Shown here: positions 16,151-24,896 of the stretch, one piece after another | Layout: each line of letters opens with the position of its first letter | How positions within the stretch are numbered: the stretch's first letter is position 1 | From: Saprospiraceae bacterium | GTDB lineage: Bacteria > Bacteroidota > Bacteroidia > Chitinophagales > Saprospiraceae | Direction of reading: 5' to 3' | Length of the DNA stretch: 64,000 nucleotides | NCBI GenBank assembly: GCA_020630735.1 | Contig: JAHDIP010000001.1 | Span: 1 to 64,000, forward strand | The notes under the pieces: generated by a model | What the model was told of the DNA's origin: nothing | Databases searched by the model: none | What the model saw: the letters and a program-made list of their open reading frames with translations, nothing else | Made by a program: the position numbers and the translations under genes

Positions 16151-16762
16151 TTACCCCATTTCTGCTACAACTTCTTTTACTTCAGGCACCATACGTTTCA
16201 ACATCCCTTCGATACCTGCTTTTAAGGTAACTGAAGATGATGGACAGCCACTACACGAACCTTGTAGAACAACGGTAACAATACCTTCCTTGAAGGATTT
16301 AAATTCAATATTACCACCATCCATTTCGACAGCTGGTTTTACGTAGGTATTAATTAAATCTTTTATTTTTGCTACGATCTCTATTTCTGCTTCAGAATAT
16401 TCATAGCCTGCACCTTGCTCTGCTTCGATTTTAGCCATCGCTTCTGCAAAACCATCTTTTAAGATTTCGCCATCGTCCTCTATATATTTTTTTATAAATT
16501 CTTTAAGCTTTAACTGAATATCTTCCCAAGCGTAGTTGAATTCCTTTGTGATTGTCACAAAATTATTGCACACATAAACACCTTTCACATATGGAAGATC
16601 AAATAAAGCAGATGCGATAGGTGACCACTCTCTAGCTAAAGGCTCTTCTCTAAAATCAGCCGTACCTTTATAAAGCATACGATTTGTCACATACTTTAGT
16701 GATTCTGGATTTGGTGTTTGCTCTGTGTAGAGCATGACCGGACTTTTTGTAGTTGTATCCAT
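16151..16762 (-). CDS. Nfu/NifU-type Fe-S cluster carrier
   Basis: A 203-aa protein with the N-terminal Nfu domain (residues about 10-100, starting at TEQTPNPESLKYV) and the C-terminal NifU domain (about 130-200). The latter carries the cluster-binding CxxC in GSCSGCPSSSVTL. Such proteins receive assembled 4Fe-4S or 2Fe-2S clusters and hand them to client enzymes. It lies 73 nt after the ferredoxin reductase gene and has its own -7 element, so it may be expressed separately from the mevalonate operon. Confidence 0.9.
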   Translation of the reverse strand: MDTTTKSPVMLYTEQTPNPESLKYVTNRMLYKGTADFREEPLAREWSPIASALFDLPYVKGVYVCNNFVTITKEFNYAWEDIQLKLKEFIKKYIEDDGEILKDGFAEAMAKIEAEQGAGYEYSEAEIEIVAKIKDLINTYVKPAVEMDGGNIEFKSFKEGIVTVVLQGSCSGCPSSSVTLKAGIEGMLKRMVPEVKEVVAEMG

Positions 16763-16789
16763 TATTTTTCCTTATTTAGAATTATTCTA

Positions 16790-16797
16790 CAAAGATA
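16790..16797 (-). promoter_or_regulatory. Possible -7 element of the Nfu gene
   Basis: TATCTTTG on the minus strand matches TAnnTTTG exactly, 27 nt before the start codon. No good -33 TTG was seen at the expected distance. Confidence 0.4.
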
Positions 16798-16835
16798 ACA
16801 CAAATTTTGTTGTAATGTTTTAACCAGTAGCAATT

Positions 16836-17570
16836 TTATCCATAAAGTTCATAATGAACTTGTGATTTGTCATAACCTAGTTCTACGATTAGTTTTGCTA
16901 CAGCATCATCTATCATATTACTCCATCCACAAAGATAGAAATGAACATCAGACCGAACTTCCTTATAGGCTGCTTCATAAATTTGATGTACATAGCCTTT
17001 ATAGAAATCCTCACCTTCGATATTTTCTTCTCTAGACAAAGCAATCGAATACGAAAAATTTGAAAGCTTTGTTTTCAACTCCTCTAACTCTTGTTGGTAT
17101 AATATTCCTTCCTGATAACGAGTCCCCATTATCAGATGGATGTTTTTATGTTCTTTATTTTGATGGTATAAATCCCAAACCATACTTCGAAAAGGCGCAA
17201 TACCTGTACCTGTACAAATGAGCACTAAATCATCTTTAATCTCTGAAGGCAAAACAAAAGTACCTGATGGACCTTTAAATCGTATCGGCGTTCCAATCGT
17301 CGCTTCATTAAATAGATATTCTGTAGCTGCACCGCCTTCGAGTAATACAATACAAAATTCTAAAATATTGGTACCATCAGGATGATTCGCAATAGAATAA
17401 CTTCGCCAACGTTTCAATCGTTTTTCGTGGATAGGCAAATCCATTGTAACAAACTGCCCTGCTTGAAAATCTATTTTTTCTACATCTTTTACCTCTACCC
17501 AAAAACGTTTCGTAGTAGGCGATTCATCTTCTATTTTTATAATGGTGCTATCGTACCAAGTCCATGCCAT
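16836..17570 (-). CDS. Ferredoxin/flavodoxin--NADP reductase-like flavoprotein
   Basis: A 244-aa FAD-dependent oxidoreductase of the ferredoxin-NADP reductase superfamily, which moves electrons between NAD(P)H and a small carrier. The FAD site is RSYSIAN (about residues 54-60). The nucleotide site is CTGTGIAPFRS (about 120-130), and the C-terminal motif CGWSNMIDDA is typical. There is no fused 2Fe-2S domain. It is the last gene of the fni-mvaA-GYDIA kinase operon, only 2 nt after the kinase. Because type 2 IPP isomerase needs reduced FMN, supplying reduction to it is a plausible job, but that is inference. Confidence 0.85.
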   Translation of the reverse strand: MAWTWYDSTIIKIEDESPTTKRFWVEVKDVEKIDFQAGQFVTMDLPIHEKRLKRWRSYSIANHPDGTNILEFCIVLLEGGAATEYLFNEATIGTPIRFKGPSGTFVLPSEIKDDLVLICTGTGIAPFRSMVWDLYHQNKEHKNIHLIMGTRYQEGILYQQELEELKTKLSNFSYSIALSREENIEGEDFYKGYVHQIYEAAYKEVRSDVHFYLCGWSNMIDDAVAKLIVELGYDKSQVHYELYG

Positions 17571-17572
17571 AG

Positions 17573-18511
17573 TTATTCCTTTATCATTTGTTTATAAGGT
17601 AAACAAATATCGAAGCCTTTTTGATTAAAATAATCTTGTGTTTTTTCTACCGATTGTTGTGATGTGACTAATACAAAATCTCCTCCCCACGCACCTAACG
17701 ATTTTACTTCACCAGCATAATCATCAAAATAAAGTGTTTTAGCTCTGGGTAAGTCTAAGCTTGCGGATATCATTCGTTCATGTTCTTTTATACAGTGTTC
17801 AAAATCACCTATACTTTTTGCATGAAGTATTTCTTTCGTTAATCCCGAAATAGTATTTATTAAAAAAGGTTGTTCTTTTACTCGCTCTCGATAGCGTGCA
17901 ATTCCTTCTCTACTATTTTGTTTTTTCCCTAAATAAACAAAGTATAGCTGTTCTTTGAATAAAGGATTAAAAGTACAGGTTTCGAAGGTTGGTTCTCCAG
18001 ATTTGCGTTGGTAAAGTATTGCTTGATCAACTCCTGCACAGGCAATATCGTACCCTGAACCACCAAAAGTATCCGCTAGCAAAACAAATGGATCTATTCC
18101 TGCCCATTTCGCTATTGCATATATAAGTGTAGAACTGGTACCAAGCCCCCAATTCTTAGGAAAGGTCAATAGAGTTTCGACTATAAGTCCTGTTGATTTT
18201 TTCAAAAAATCAGGTGCTTGTTTTCTTACTGCGTTTAATATTTCTGTCAACCGATTAGAGGTAGATTCATCTGTACTTTTAAAACAAGTAAAGTCTTCAA
18301 AATCAAACTGAGCTTCAAACCAACATTGTTGATCTGCATCAAAACTTTTCCAATGCAAGTCTTTTGTAGCTGAATAAATCTGTAAGGATTGACCAAATTT
18401 TGTTGGTAAGGCTAGAGCAATAGCTCCATCTAATACAAAGTATTCGCCACTGATCAGTAATTTACCATTGGCGTGAAATTGATGTATAAGGTCAGGATGG
18501 ATCGTTTGCAA
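17573..18511 (-). CDS. GYDIA-family GHMP kinase (mevalonate-pathway kinase)
   Basis: A 312-aa GHMP-superfamily kinase of the Bacteroidota type named for its GYDIA motif, visible here as GGSGYDIACAG. The N-terminal substrate segment GEYFVLDGAIALALP and the phosphate-binding loop GLGTSSTL fit the superfamily. Position between HMG-CoA reductase (9 nt) and a reductase (2 nt) argues for phosphorylation of mevalonate or phosphomevalonate. The exact step is not proven by sequence. No other mevalonate kinase or decarboxylase gene is in the window. Confidence 0.85.
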   Translation of the reverse strand: MQTIHPDLIHQFHANGKLLISGEYFVLDGAIALALPTKFGQSLQIYSATKDLHWKSFDADQQCWFEAQFDFEDFTCFKSTDESTSNRLTEILNAVRKQAPDFLKKSTGLIVETLLTFPKNWGLGTSSTLIYAIAKWAGIDPFVLLADTFGGSGYDIACAGVDQAILYQRKSGEPTFETCTFNPLFKEQLYFVYLGKKQNSREGIARYRERVKEQPFLINTISGLTKEILHAKSIGDFEHCIKEHERMISASLDLPRAKTLYFDDYAGEVKSLGAWGGDFVLVTSQQSVEKTQDYFNQKGFDICLPYKQMIKE

Positions 18512-18520
18512 AGATTAGCG

Positions 18521-19891
18521 TTATTTCGTTTTCTTGTAAACAAGTGCGCCATTTTTAAGGGAATGATCACCACGTTGTTTTTCTATAAATTCTCTTACAG
18601 CCTGAAAAGAAACCACTTTATCATCAAAGTACTTAACAGCTTCTTTTTCTTCTGCCTGAGTAGCACCTAAATGGTTTAGAATGTTCAACAAATGCATTTT
18701 CATATGTCCTTGTTGAATTCCCGTCGTAACTAATGATTTTATCGCTGCAAAATTTTGAGCCAACCCTGTTGCGGCAATAATCATCATTAATTCTTTTGCA
18801 TTAGGATTGCCTAATAATTCTAAAGAACATTTTGCAATAGGGTGTAGATTCGTCAAACCACCAACAGTTCCTAAAGCAATAGGCAGGTCAATCCAAAATT
18901 TAAACACACCATTATCTATGGTACAGTGGCTAAGACTTTTATATTGACCATCTTTAGCTGCATAGGTATGACCACAGGCTTCGACTGCTCTAAAGTCATT
19001 TGCAGTAGCTAATACGACTGCATCTATTCCATTAAAAATACCTTTGTTGTGTGTAGCTGCACGGTAAGGGTCAATATGTGCAATCTTTATGGCTTTATAA
19101 AATTTGTTTGCAAACATCGTGGAATCCATGCCATCAGGAAAGGTCCCTAAATCTTTGATCGGACATTCTACAGAAACACGGACTAAACAATCAGGCGTAT
19201 AATTTGACAAAATAGACATGATAACAATCACATCTTTTTCATGATCATCAAAAATCGGATGTGTTGTTATAAATTGACGAAGCGTTGCACTAAACGATTC
19301 AAGTACAGAGTTGATAAAATTAGCACCCATTGAGTCACACGTTTCAAAAGATGCTTTGAGTTGGTAGTAATCCTTTTCTTTATCTGTCATATCGAGCAAC
19401 TCAATATCTAGTATTCCTCCTCCTCGTTTTCGCATATTTGCAGTGATATCTTCAGCATCTTTTTCTAATGCTGCTCTCAACTCATCAAAAACACTACGTA
19501 ATTTTTTTACATTGCCTGACCATGAAAAATGTACTTGTCCAATTTTTTGAGTATCAACAACCTCTGCCTTAAAGCCACCACGATTCATCCAAAATTTGGC
19601 ACCACTTGACGCCGCTGCCACCACCGAGCTTTCTTCGATAACCATTGGTATACAGTAGGTCTTTCCGTTAATAACAAAATTAGGCGCTACGCCATAAGGT
19701 AAGTAATAGTTACTAATTGTATTTTCACTAAAGCCATCAAAGACTCGTTGCTGTTCTTCGCTAGAATGCCAAAAACTCATCAATTCCCGCATGACATTTT
19801 CAGGGTCTTTGAAAAAGTTTTCTACAATCCATCGAAGCTTCTTTCTCTTAGAGAACTTCGAAAATCCTGTTATTGATTTTCTCTTATTCAT
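18521..19891 (-). CDS. mvaA: Hydroxymethylglutaryl-CoA reductase, class II type
   Basis: Reduces HMG-CoA to mevalonate, the committed step of the mevalonate pathway. At 456 aa it lacks membrane helices and aligns with class II (Pseudomonas-like) enzymes. It has the catalytic Glu in SENTISNYYLPYGVAP, the substrate motif VIEESSVVAAASSGAKFW, the catalytic Lys in HNKGIFNGIDAV, the Asp in ANDFRAVEA, and the C-terminal His in QQGHMKMH. Class II enzymes are called degradative in some species, but the operon with fni and a GHMP kinase shows a biosynthetic role here. It follows fni by 25 nt. Confidence 0.93.
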   Translation of the reverse strand: MNKRKSITGFSKFSKRKKLRWIVENFFKDPENVMRELMSFWHSSEEQQRVFDGFSENTISNYYLPYGVAPNFVINGKTYCIPMVIEESSVVAAASSGAKFWMNRGGFKAEVVDTQKIGQVHFSWSGNVKKLRSVFDELRAALEKDAEDITANMRKRGGGILDIELLDMTDKEKDYYQLKASFETCDSMGANFINSVLESFSATLRQFITTHPIFDDHEKDVIVIMSILSNYTPDCLVRVSVECPIKDLGTFPDGMDSTMFANKFYKAIKIAHIDPYRAATHNKGIFNGIDAVVLATANDFRAVEACGHTYAAKDGQYKSLSHCTIDNGVFKFWIDLPIALGTVGGLTNLHPIAKCSLELLGNPNAKELMMIIAATGLAQNFAAIKSLVTTGIQQGHMKMHLLNILNHLGATQAEEKEAVKYFDDKVVSFQAVREFIEKQRGDHSLKNGALVYKKTK

Positions 19892-19916
19892 ATCGTTATT
19901 CCTACGAACGTTAGGT

Positions 19917-20984
19917 TTATTTAACCTTTAAAAAACAAGATGCCAATTCTAATCCTTGGACTTGAGCATCTACATATTCGTGCAAGTCATCATAGCTACC
20001 ACGTGCATGTTTGAGGAAAGCCGAAGCCTGTCCGTACACACAGTTTACTGCTAATTTATTAATTAAATAGTAACCATCCAAAAAGTTTTGGATTCCTCCA
20101 GATATTATTATTTGCTTACAAAGCATTTTTTCGCCAAGTTCTGCTTTTATTTTATTCGTCATTTGTACCATATCTTCCGCATCATGCCCAACAAAAGCAA
20201 GTTGTTCATAGATGGCCTGTTTTAACGGATTGCTACGCAGTAACTCTAAACGAGCGAAATTAGTACCACCATTTGCAGCAAAATCAACAGCTTCTAAAGG
20301 TAACTGAAAAAGTGTTTTCAGGCTTTCGCACCCCATCCCTTGTCCTACCTCTTTGACAATAATTTTTAGGTCAACCTGTTCCATAAAATCAGTAATTGTC
20401 TGTAAAGGTGTACGCTTAAATCGATCCCCTTCAGGTTGTAGCCATTCTTGCATCGGGTTGACATGGATAATCAAGCCATCAGCTCTTAGTTTATGAACCA
20501 AATCTCTAGCGACATAAGCTTCCTTATTTTCGAGCAATTGTTCTAGCTGAGCAATACCTAGATTGGCATATAAAGGTAAATCGTCTCCTATCTGGTCTCT
20601 GACATCAAAGTCTTCGATATATTCATTCCCAAAAAGGAGTGAACGACAAGAGCCTAATCCCATGCCCATACCAAAATCTTTACAAGCTCGTGCAAGATTA
20701 TGATTAATCGTATTGGCTAGTTCCGTACCTCCTGTCATACTCGACACCCATAAAGGCGTGCGTATTTGTTTTCCTAAAAAAGAAAACGGTTTTAAGGCAT
20801 TGGTATCGGGATGTGCCGATAAAATAGGTTCATAGTAAAAACGCTTATCCAGTTCAGTCGATTTGATCTGTGATTGGAAGGCGAGTTCAATATGATCACG
20901 TTTTCGTGAAGAAGACGTTGGGTCATCGTCTGTAGACAATCGTTCCAAGTTTTGATCTATTTTATGGTCAATTTCTTTATTCAT
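19917..20984 (-). CDS. fni: Type 2 isopentenyl-diphosphate delta-isomerase
   Basis: FMN- and NADPH-dependent enzyme interconverting isopentenyl and dimethylallyl diphosphate. Motifs are SSRKRDHIELAF at the N-terminus, PLWVSSMTGGT, GMGLGSCR, IIVKEVGQGM and the FMN site DFAANGGTNFA. The open frame extends to 21077, but a -7 element at 21027-21034 places transcription start near 21020. Starts at 21077 and 21062 are therefore unlikely, and the ATG at 20984 (MNKEIDHKI) is chosen, giving 355 aa. It heads the mevalonate operon followed by mvaA, the GYDIA kinase and a ferredoxin reductase. Confidence 0.92.
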   Translation of the reverse strand: MNKEIDHKIDQNLERLSTDDDPTSSSRKRDHIELAFQSQIKSTELDKRFYYEPILSAHPDTNALKPFSFLGKQIRTPLWVSSMTGGTELANTINHNLARACKDFGMGMGLGSCRSLLFGNEYIEDFDVRDQIGDDLPLYANLGIAQLEQLLENKEAYVARDLVHKLRADGLIIHVNPMQEWLQPEGDRFKRTPLQTITDFMEQVDLKIIVKEVGQGMGCESLKTLFQLPLEAVDFAANGGTNFARLELLRSNPLKQAIYEQLAFVGHDAEDMVQMTNKIKAELGEKMLCKQIIISGGIQNFLDGYYLINKLAVNCVYGQASAFLKHARGSYDDLHEYVDAQVQGLELASCFLKVK

Positions 20985-21026
20985 TAAATCTAGATACAAT
21001 CTTAAATCCATATACAATCTTGTTTG

Positions 21027-21034
21027 CAAAGTTA
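21027..21034 (-). promoter_or_regulatory. Promoter -7 element of the mevalonate operon
   Basis: TAACTTTG on the minus strand matches TAnnTTTG and lies 43 nt before the preferred fni start. A clear -33 element was not found. Confidence 0.45.
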
Positions 21035-21145
21035 GACCTTTAAACGGACATAACCTATTCATTAAGAATGAATACAAAACAATAATATTGAAAAATAGTT
21101 TATGATTTTATAAGTACCCAGAATAGTAATTTGAGGAGGAAGATA

Positions 21146-21898
21146 CTAGAAGTTGCTAAAAACATCATCAAAACCAGGTCTAATAAATTTTTTGGCAAGA
21201 GGAAAAATTTGCTTTAACTCTTCTTGTATCTTATGTAATAATACGAAAATATCTATTAATTCGTCTGTTTTTTCGGGAAAATAAGTTCGAATAGTTTCCC
21301 AAGAGGTGATACTTTGTTCGATTGCGAGGAGGGCTACTTTAGCACTACCATTCGAATCATTTTGGGTAAAATGAATTTCTTCGAAGTTTTCTAGTTTTAA
21401 TCCGGCAAGGCTTCGGTGTATTTTAGCACTTATAAAGACTTGGTACCAGCGAATATTTTCAAAAGCTCTATTTATATGATCTAGTGCTTCTTCATCAACA
21501 CCTAGTTTAAGGGCTATTTTTTTACTAATTTCTTCTTCTCGTTCTTCAAAAAAGGCCTTATTAGATTTAAACCATTCATCAACCAGTTTAATATAAACAT
21601 TGCCTTTTTCTTTTAGAGTATTTCCTTGGTTATCAGATTGTTCTTCAATATAATCTTCTTCCGTTTCCTCCATATAACCCAATACTTCACGGTCTTCTAC
21701 CATTTTTTGTAATAGTTCGAAAGACTTTTTGAGTTCTTTTTCTATATCTGTACTGATTCGTTCATGGATAACATCAACTTTTTTAGTTTTCTTGGCTTCC
21801 AGATCTTCAGTATATACCCGACATCGTTTGGCAAAAGTACACCGCTCGCACCAACGATCACAATAGTTATAAATACCAGGTATAAAATCTGCTTTCAT
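21146..21898 (-). CDS. Conserved hypothetical with N-terminal four-cysteine motif
   Basis: I recognise no named domain. Starting at the ATG that encodes MKADFIPGI (21898; an earlier ATG exists at 21910), the protein is 250 aa. Within the first 30 residues is CDRWCERCTFAKRC, a CX3CX2CX5C pattern that could bind zinc or an Fe-S cluster. The rest is acidic and helical, with an acidic linker (EETEEDYIEEQ). The CX3CX2C spacing recalls radical SAM enzymes, but there is no barrel pattern after it. It is a single gene upstream of and divergent from the ribosomal cluster. Confidence 0.6.
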   Translation of the reverse strand: MKADFIPGIYNYCDRWCERCTFAKRCRVYTEDLEAKKTKKVDVIHERISTDIEKELKKSFELLQKMVEDREVLGYMEETEEDYIEEQSDNQGNTLKEKGNVYIKLVDEWFKSNKAFFEEREEEISKKIALKLGVDEEALDHINRAFENIRWYQVFISAKIHRSLAGLKLENFEEIHFTQNDSNGSAKVALLAIEQSITSWETIRTYFPEKTDELIDIFVLLHKIQEELKQIFPLAKKFIRPGFDDVFSNF

Positions 21899-21910
21899 AA
21901 AGTTTATCAA

Positions 21911-22210
21911 ATATTTTATAAAGAGGACACCCTAAAACGTATTACTTGTACGTAGATTTTTCTAAAATGATTTGCTTGTGAAGGATGAATTATAAAGTTC
22001 TCTATTTTTTTTAATAAAAAAAAGGCATTTTTTCATCCCATTATTTTTTTTGGGCGAAAATTTAACTGTTTTTCAGGGACTTATGAAACACACAAATTAT
22101 TTTTTATTAAAAAAAGCTTGGATTTTGATTTAAAGAAGCGTACTTTTGCAGTCGCAAATTGCGAACCTATTTATCGAAATAGATTTTTGTTATTCTAAAA
22201 TAGTTTCAAC
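21911..22210. other. Divergent promoter region before rplM
   Basis: 300 nt of AT-rich DNA between two divergent genes. It contains the rplM promoter at 22117-22148 and an untranslated leader of about 55 nt. No gene or autoregulatory hairpin could be recognised. Confidence 0.5.
22117..22148 (+). promoter_or_regulatory. Promoter of the rplM-rpsI operon
   Basis: TACTTTTG at 22141-22148 matches the -7 consensus TAnnTTTG, and TTG at 22118-22120 lies 20 nt upstream as the -33 element. It is among the best Bacteroidota promoter matches in the window. Confidence 0.7.
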
Positions 22211-22657
22211 GTGAATACATTAAGTTATAAAACAGTATCGGCTAACAAAGAGACGGTAGAAAGAAAATGGTTTATTGTTGATGCACAAGATCAAATTGTT
22301 GGTCGTATGTGTACTCATATTGCACACATGTTACGTGGCAAGCACAAACCATCTTATACGCCTCATGTAGATTGTGGTGATAACATCATTGTGATTAATG
22401 CTGATAAGGTACGTTTTACTGGTGCTAAGTGGGATCAAAAGACTTACCTAACCTTTTCTGGCTATCCAGGTGGTCAAAAAAGTAGAACGGCTAAAGAGAT
22501 GCGTGAGAAAAAACCTCATGCAGTAATCGAAAATGCAGTAAAAGGCATGCTTCCAAAAACAAAACTTGGTCGTGCAATGGTTAAAAAATTATTTGTGTAT
22601 GCTGGAGAAGAACACCCTCATGCAGCACAGAAACCAGAAGAATTAAAATTTAATTAA
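22211..22657 (+). CDS. rplM: 50S ribosomal protein L13
   Basis: A 148-aa large-subunit protein that binds 23S rRNA early in assembly. Motifs are [34 protein letters not shown] and the C-terminal HPHAAQKPE. Translation starts with GTG; the first codons encode MNTLSYKT, and no ATG lies nearby that would keep the family N-terminus. It heads the translation cluster and is followed 21 nt later by rpsI, the usual pairing. Confidence 0.97.
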   Translation: MNTLSYKTVSANKETVERKWFIVDAQDQIVGRMCTHIAHMLRGKHKPSYTPHVDCGDNIIVINADKVRFTGAKWDQKTYLTFSGYPGGQKSRTAKEMREKKPHAVIENAVKGMLPKTKLGRAMVKKLFVYAGEEHPHAAQKPEELKFN

Positions 22658-22678
22658 GACATCCAAATTGTATTATAT

Positions 22679-23065
22679 ATGGAAATGATTAATGCTATCG
22701 GAAGAAGAAAAGCCTCAATCGCTCGAGTTTATTTAACAAAAGGCGACGGTAAGATCTTCGTTAATGGTAAAACGTTTAAGGAATATTTTCCTCAGCAACA
22801 CGTACAACACAATATCTTAGATCCTTTTGCTACTGTTGAAGCTGAAAATATCTACGACTTAAATGTAAAAGTAAATGGTGGAGGTTTCAAAGGTCAAGCT
22901 GAAGCTATCAGAATGGCTATTTCAAGAGCCTTAGTAAAGCTTAATGCTGACTTTAGATCACCATTAAAATCAAAGAAATACCTTATGCGAGATGCTCGTG
23001 TGGTGGAACGTAAGAAATACGGTAAACCAAAAGCAAGAAAGAGCTTCCAGTTCAGTAAGCGTTAA
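22679..23065 (+). CDS. rpsI: 30S ribosomal protein S9
   Basis: A 128-aa small-subunit protein whose C-terminal tail reaches the P site. It begins MEMINAIGRRKASIARVYL, carries NGGGFKGQAEAIRMAI, and ends KKYGKPKARKSFQFSKR, the conserved basic tail with the final Lys-Arg. It is co-transcribed with rplM (21 nt gap). Confidence 0.97.
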   Translation: MEMINAIGRRKASIARVYLTKGDGKIFVNGKTFKEYFPQQHVQHNILDPFATVEAENIYDLNVKVNGGGFKGQAEAIRMAISRALVKLNADFRSPLKSKKYLMRDARVVERKKYGKPKARKSFQFSKR

Positions 23066-23139
23066 TATTTCGCTGGTATGGCAGCTTTTGGCTGTCTTGA
23101 TTATCAAATTTTTTATCGACTTCAATCAGAATTTTAAAT

Positions 23140-23862
23140 ATGAAAAATCCGACTTATAAGGACTTACTAGATGCAGGGGTTCACTTTGGACACCTCAAGC
23201 GTAAATGGAATCCTAAAATGCGCCCTTATATCTTCATGGAGCGTAAAGGTATTCACATCATTGACCTTAACCGTACAACAGACTGCTTAACAGAAGCAGC
23301 TAGTGCTATGCGTCAAATCGCAAAGTCTGGTAGAAAAATATTATTTGTTGCCACCAAAAAGCAAGCTCGTACTATCGTGGCTGAAGCTGCACTTAGTGTA
23401 GGTATGCCATTCGTAACGACTCGTTGGTTGGGAGGAATGATGACTAACTTTGCTACTATTCGTAAGTCTATCAAAAAAATGAACAACATTGATAAAATGT
23501 TGGCAGATGGTTCTCTTACAAGTGTAACAAAAAAAGAACGTTTGACGTTAGAACGAGAACGCAATAAGATGGAAAAAGTATTAGGTGGTATTGCCAACCT
23601 AAATCGTTTACCTTCTGCAATTTTTATCGTTGATATTCATCACGAACATATTGCATTAGCGGAAGCTAAAAAATTAGGTATGCGTACTTTTGGTATCGTT
23701 GATACAAACTCTGATCCTACCACTATTGATTATCCAATACCTGGTAATGATGATGCTTCTAAAGCTATTGCTATTATCACTAACTGTATGGTAGAGGCAA
23801 TCAAAGATGGATTGAATGAGCGTAGACAACAAAAGACGGAGAAAGAAAGTGCAGGGGCTTAG
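23140..23862 (+). CDS. rpsB: 30S ribosomal protein S2
   Basis: A 240-aa small-subunit protein. Motifs are LLDAGVHFGHLKRKWNPKM at the start, ILFVATKKQAR, TTRWLGGMMTNF and GIVDTNSDPTTIDYPIPGND. It lies 74 nt after rpsI and 52 nt before tsf, as in most bacteria. Confidence 0.97.
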   Translation: MKNPTYKDLLDAGVHFGHLKRKWNPKMRPYIFMERKGIHIIDLNRTTDCLTEAASAMRQIAKSGRKILFVATKKQARTIVAEAALSVGMPFVTTRWLGGMMTNFATIRKSIKKMNNIDKMLADGSLTSVTKKERLTLERERNKMEKVLGGIANLNRLPSAIFIVDIHHEHIALAEAKKLGMRTFGIVDTNSDPTTIDYPIPGNDDASKAIAIITNCMVEAIKDGLNERRQQKTEKESAGA

Positions 23863-23914
23863 TAAGCAAAAAATTGATATATATTCTTTTGAAAACGTTT
23901 TAAATCATTAAATA

Positions 23915-24748
23915 ATGACTGTAAAAATCTCAGCTGCGGATGTTAAAAAACTTCGTGATGCTACAGGTGCAGGTATGATGGACTGCAAAAAAGCCTTATC
24001 AGAAGCAAACGGCGATTTCGATGCGGCTATCGAATATCTTCGTAAAAAAGGTCAAAAAGTTGCTGGAAAAAGAGCTGACCGTGATGCTAAAGAAGGTGTT
24101 GTAATTTCATTAGTATCTGACGATCATACTAAAGGTATCGTTGTAAAACTTAGTTGTGAAACTGATTTCGTTTCTAAAAATCAAGAGTTCATTAATTTAA
24201 CTAAAAGTTTTGCAAATATTGCTCTTGATAAATTTCCTGCATCTACAGAAGATTTATTAGCGCTTCCTTATGAAGATGGTGCAACAATTGGTGAAAAAAT
24301 TACTACTCAAATTGGTGTAATTGGTGAAAAACTAGAATTAACATATGCTTGTCTTGAAGCTCCTCAAGTAGCTCCATATATCCACATGGGTAATAAGGCT
24401 GGTGTATTAGTTGGTTTAAATAAAGATAATGGTGACTTCTTCGATGCTGGCCGTAATGTGGCAATGCAAGTTGCAGCGATGAAGCCTCTTGCTGTCGATA
24501 AAGATGGTATCGATTCTTCTATTGTAGAAAAAGAAATCGAAATTGGTAAAGATATCGCTCGTCAAGCTGGCAAGCCAGAAGAAATGCTTGAACGTATTGC
24601 AATGGGTAAGTTAAATAAGTTTTTCAAAGAAAGAACTTTACTTAATCAAATGTACGTAAAAGAAGGCAAACAAACTGTTGCTGAATATCTTCAAAAATTT
24701 GATAGCGACCTAACTGTCACTGCTTTTAAGCATATAACGTTAGGCTAA
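23915..24748 (+). CDS. tsf: Translation elongation factor Ts
   Basis: Nucleotide-exchange factor that releases GDP from EF-Tu. The 277-aa protein has the N-terminal UBA-like domain with VKKLRDATGAGMMDCKKAL and the EF-Tu-contacting segment KLSCETDFVSKNQEF. The C-terminal part contains KEGKQTVAEYL. It is followed directly by a strong terminator, so pyrH downstream must have its own promoter or rely on read-through. Confidence 0.97.
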   Translation: MTVKISAADVKKLRDATGAGMMDCKKALSEANGDFDAAIEYLRKKGQKVAGKRADRDAKEGVVISLVSDDHTKGIVVKLSCETDFVSKNQEFINLTKSFANIALDKFPASTEDLLALPYEDGATIGEKITTQIGVIGEKLELTYACLEAPQVAPYIHMGNKAGVLVGLNKDNGDFFDAGRNVAMQVAAMKPLAVDKDGIDSSIVEKEIEIGKDIARQAGKPEEMLERIAMGKLNKFFKERTLLNQMYVKEGKQTVAEYLQKFDSDLTVTAFKHITLG

Positions 24749-24761
24749 TATTTGAGCAATT

Positions 24762-24799
24762 AAAAAAAGCGAATTATTTATTTAATTCGCTTTTTTTTT
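24762..24799 (+). terminator. Intrinsic terminator after tsf
   Basis: A 15-bp perfect stem (24762-24776 with 24783-24797, GCGAATTA core) ends in a run of nine T, 13 nt after the tsf stop codon. Confidence 0.9.
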
Positions 24800-24896
24800 G
24801 CCTAAAATTTTATTCATCTGTTGTAGGCACTTTTTTTGCCTTAGGAATAAACAACCTTTTAATTACATCAATCTATTCCTACAAACTAAATATAGT

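Noticed and set aside
20985-21077. 31-codon extension of fni
   Set aside because: The -7 element at 21027-21034 puts the transcript start downstream of the first two ATGs, and the family begins near SRKRDH.
21146-21898. Radical SAM enzyme based on CX3CX2C
   Set aside because: No barrel strands, no GGE or SAM-binding motifs, and a fourth Cys follows; a structural metal site is more likely.
24798-24896. 33-codon N-terminal extension of pyrH
   Set aside because: It begins within the T-run of the tsf terminator and encodes a Cys/Phe-rich stretch absent from uridylate kinases; [16 protein letters not shown] is the family start.
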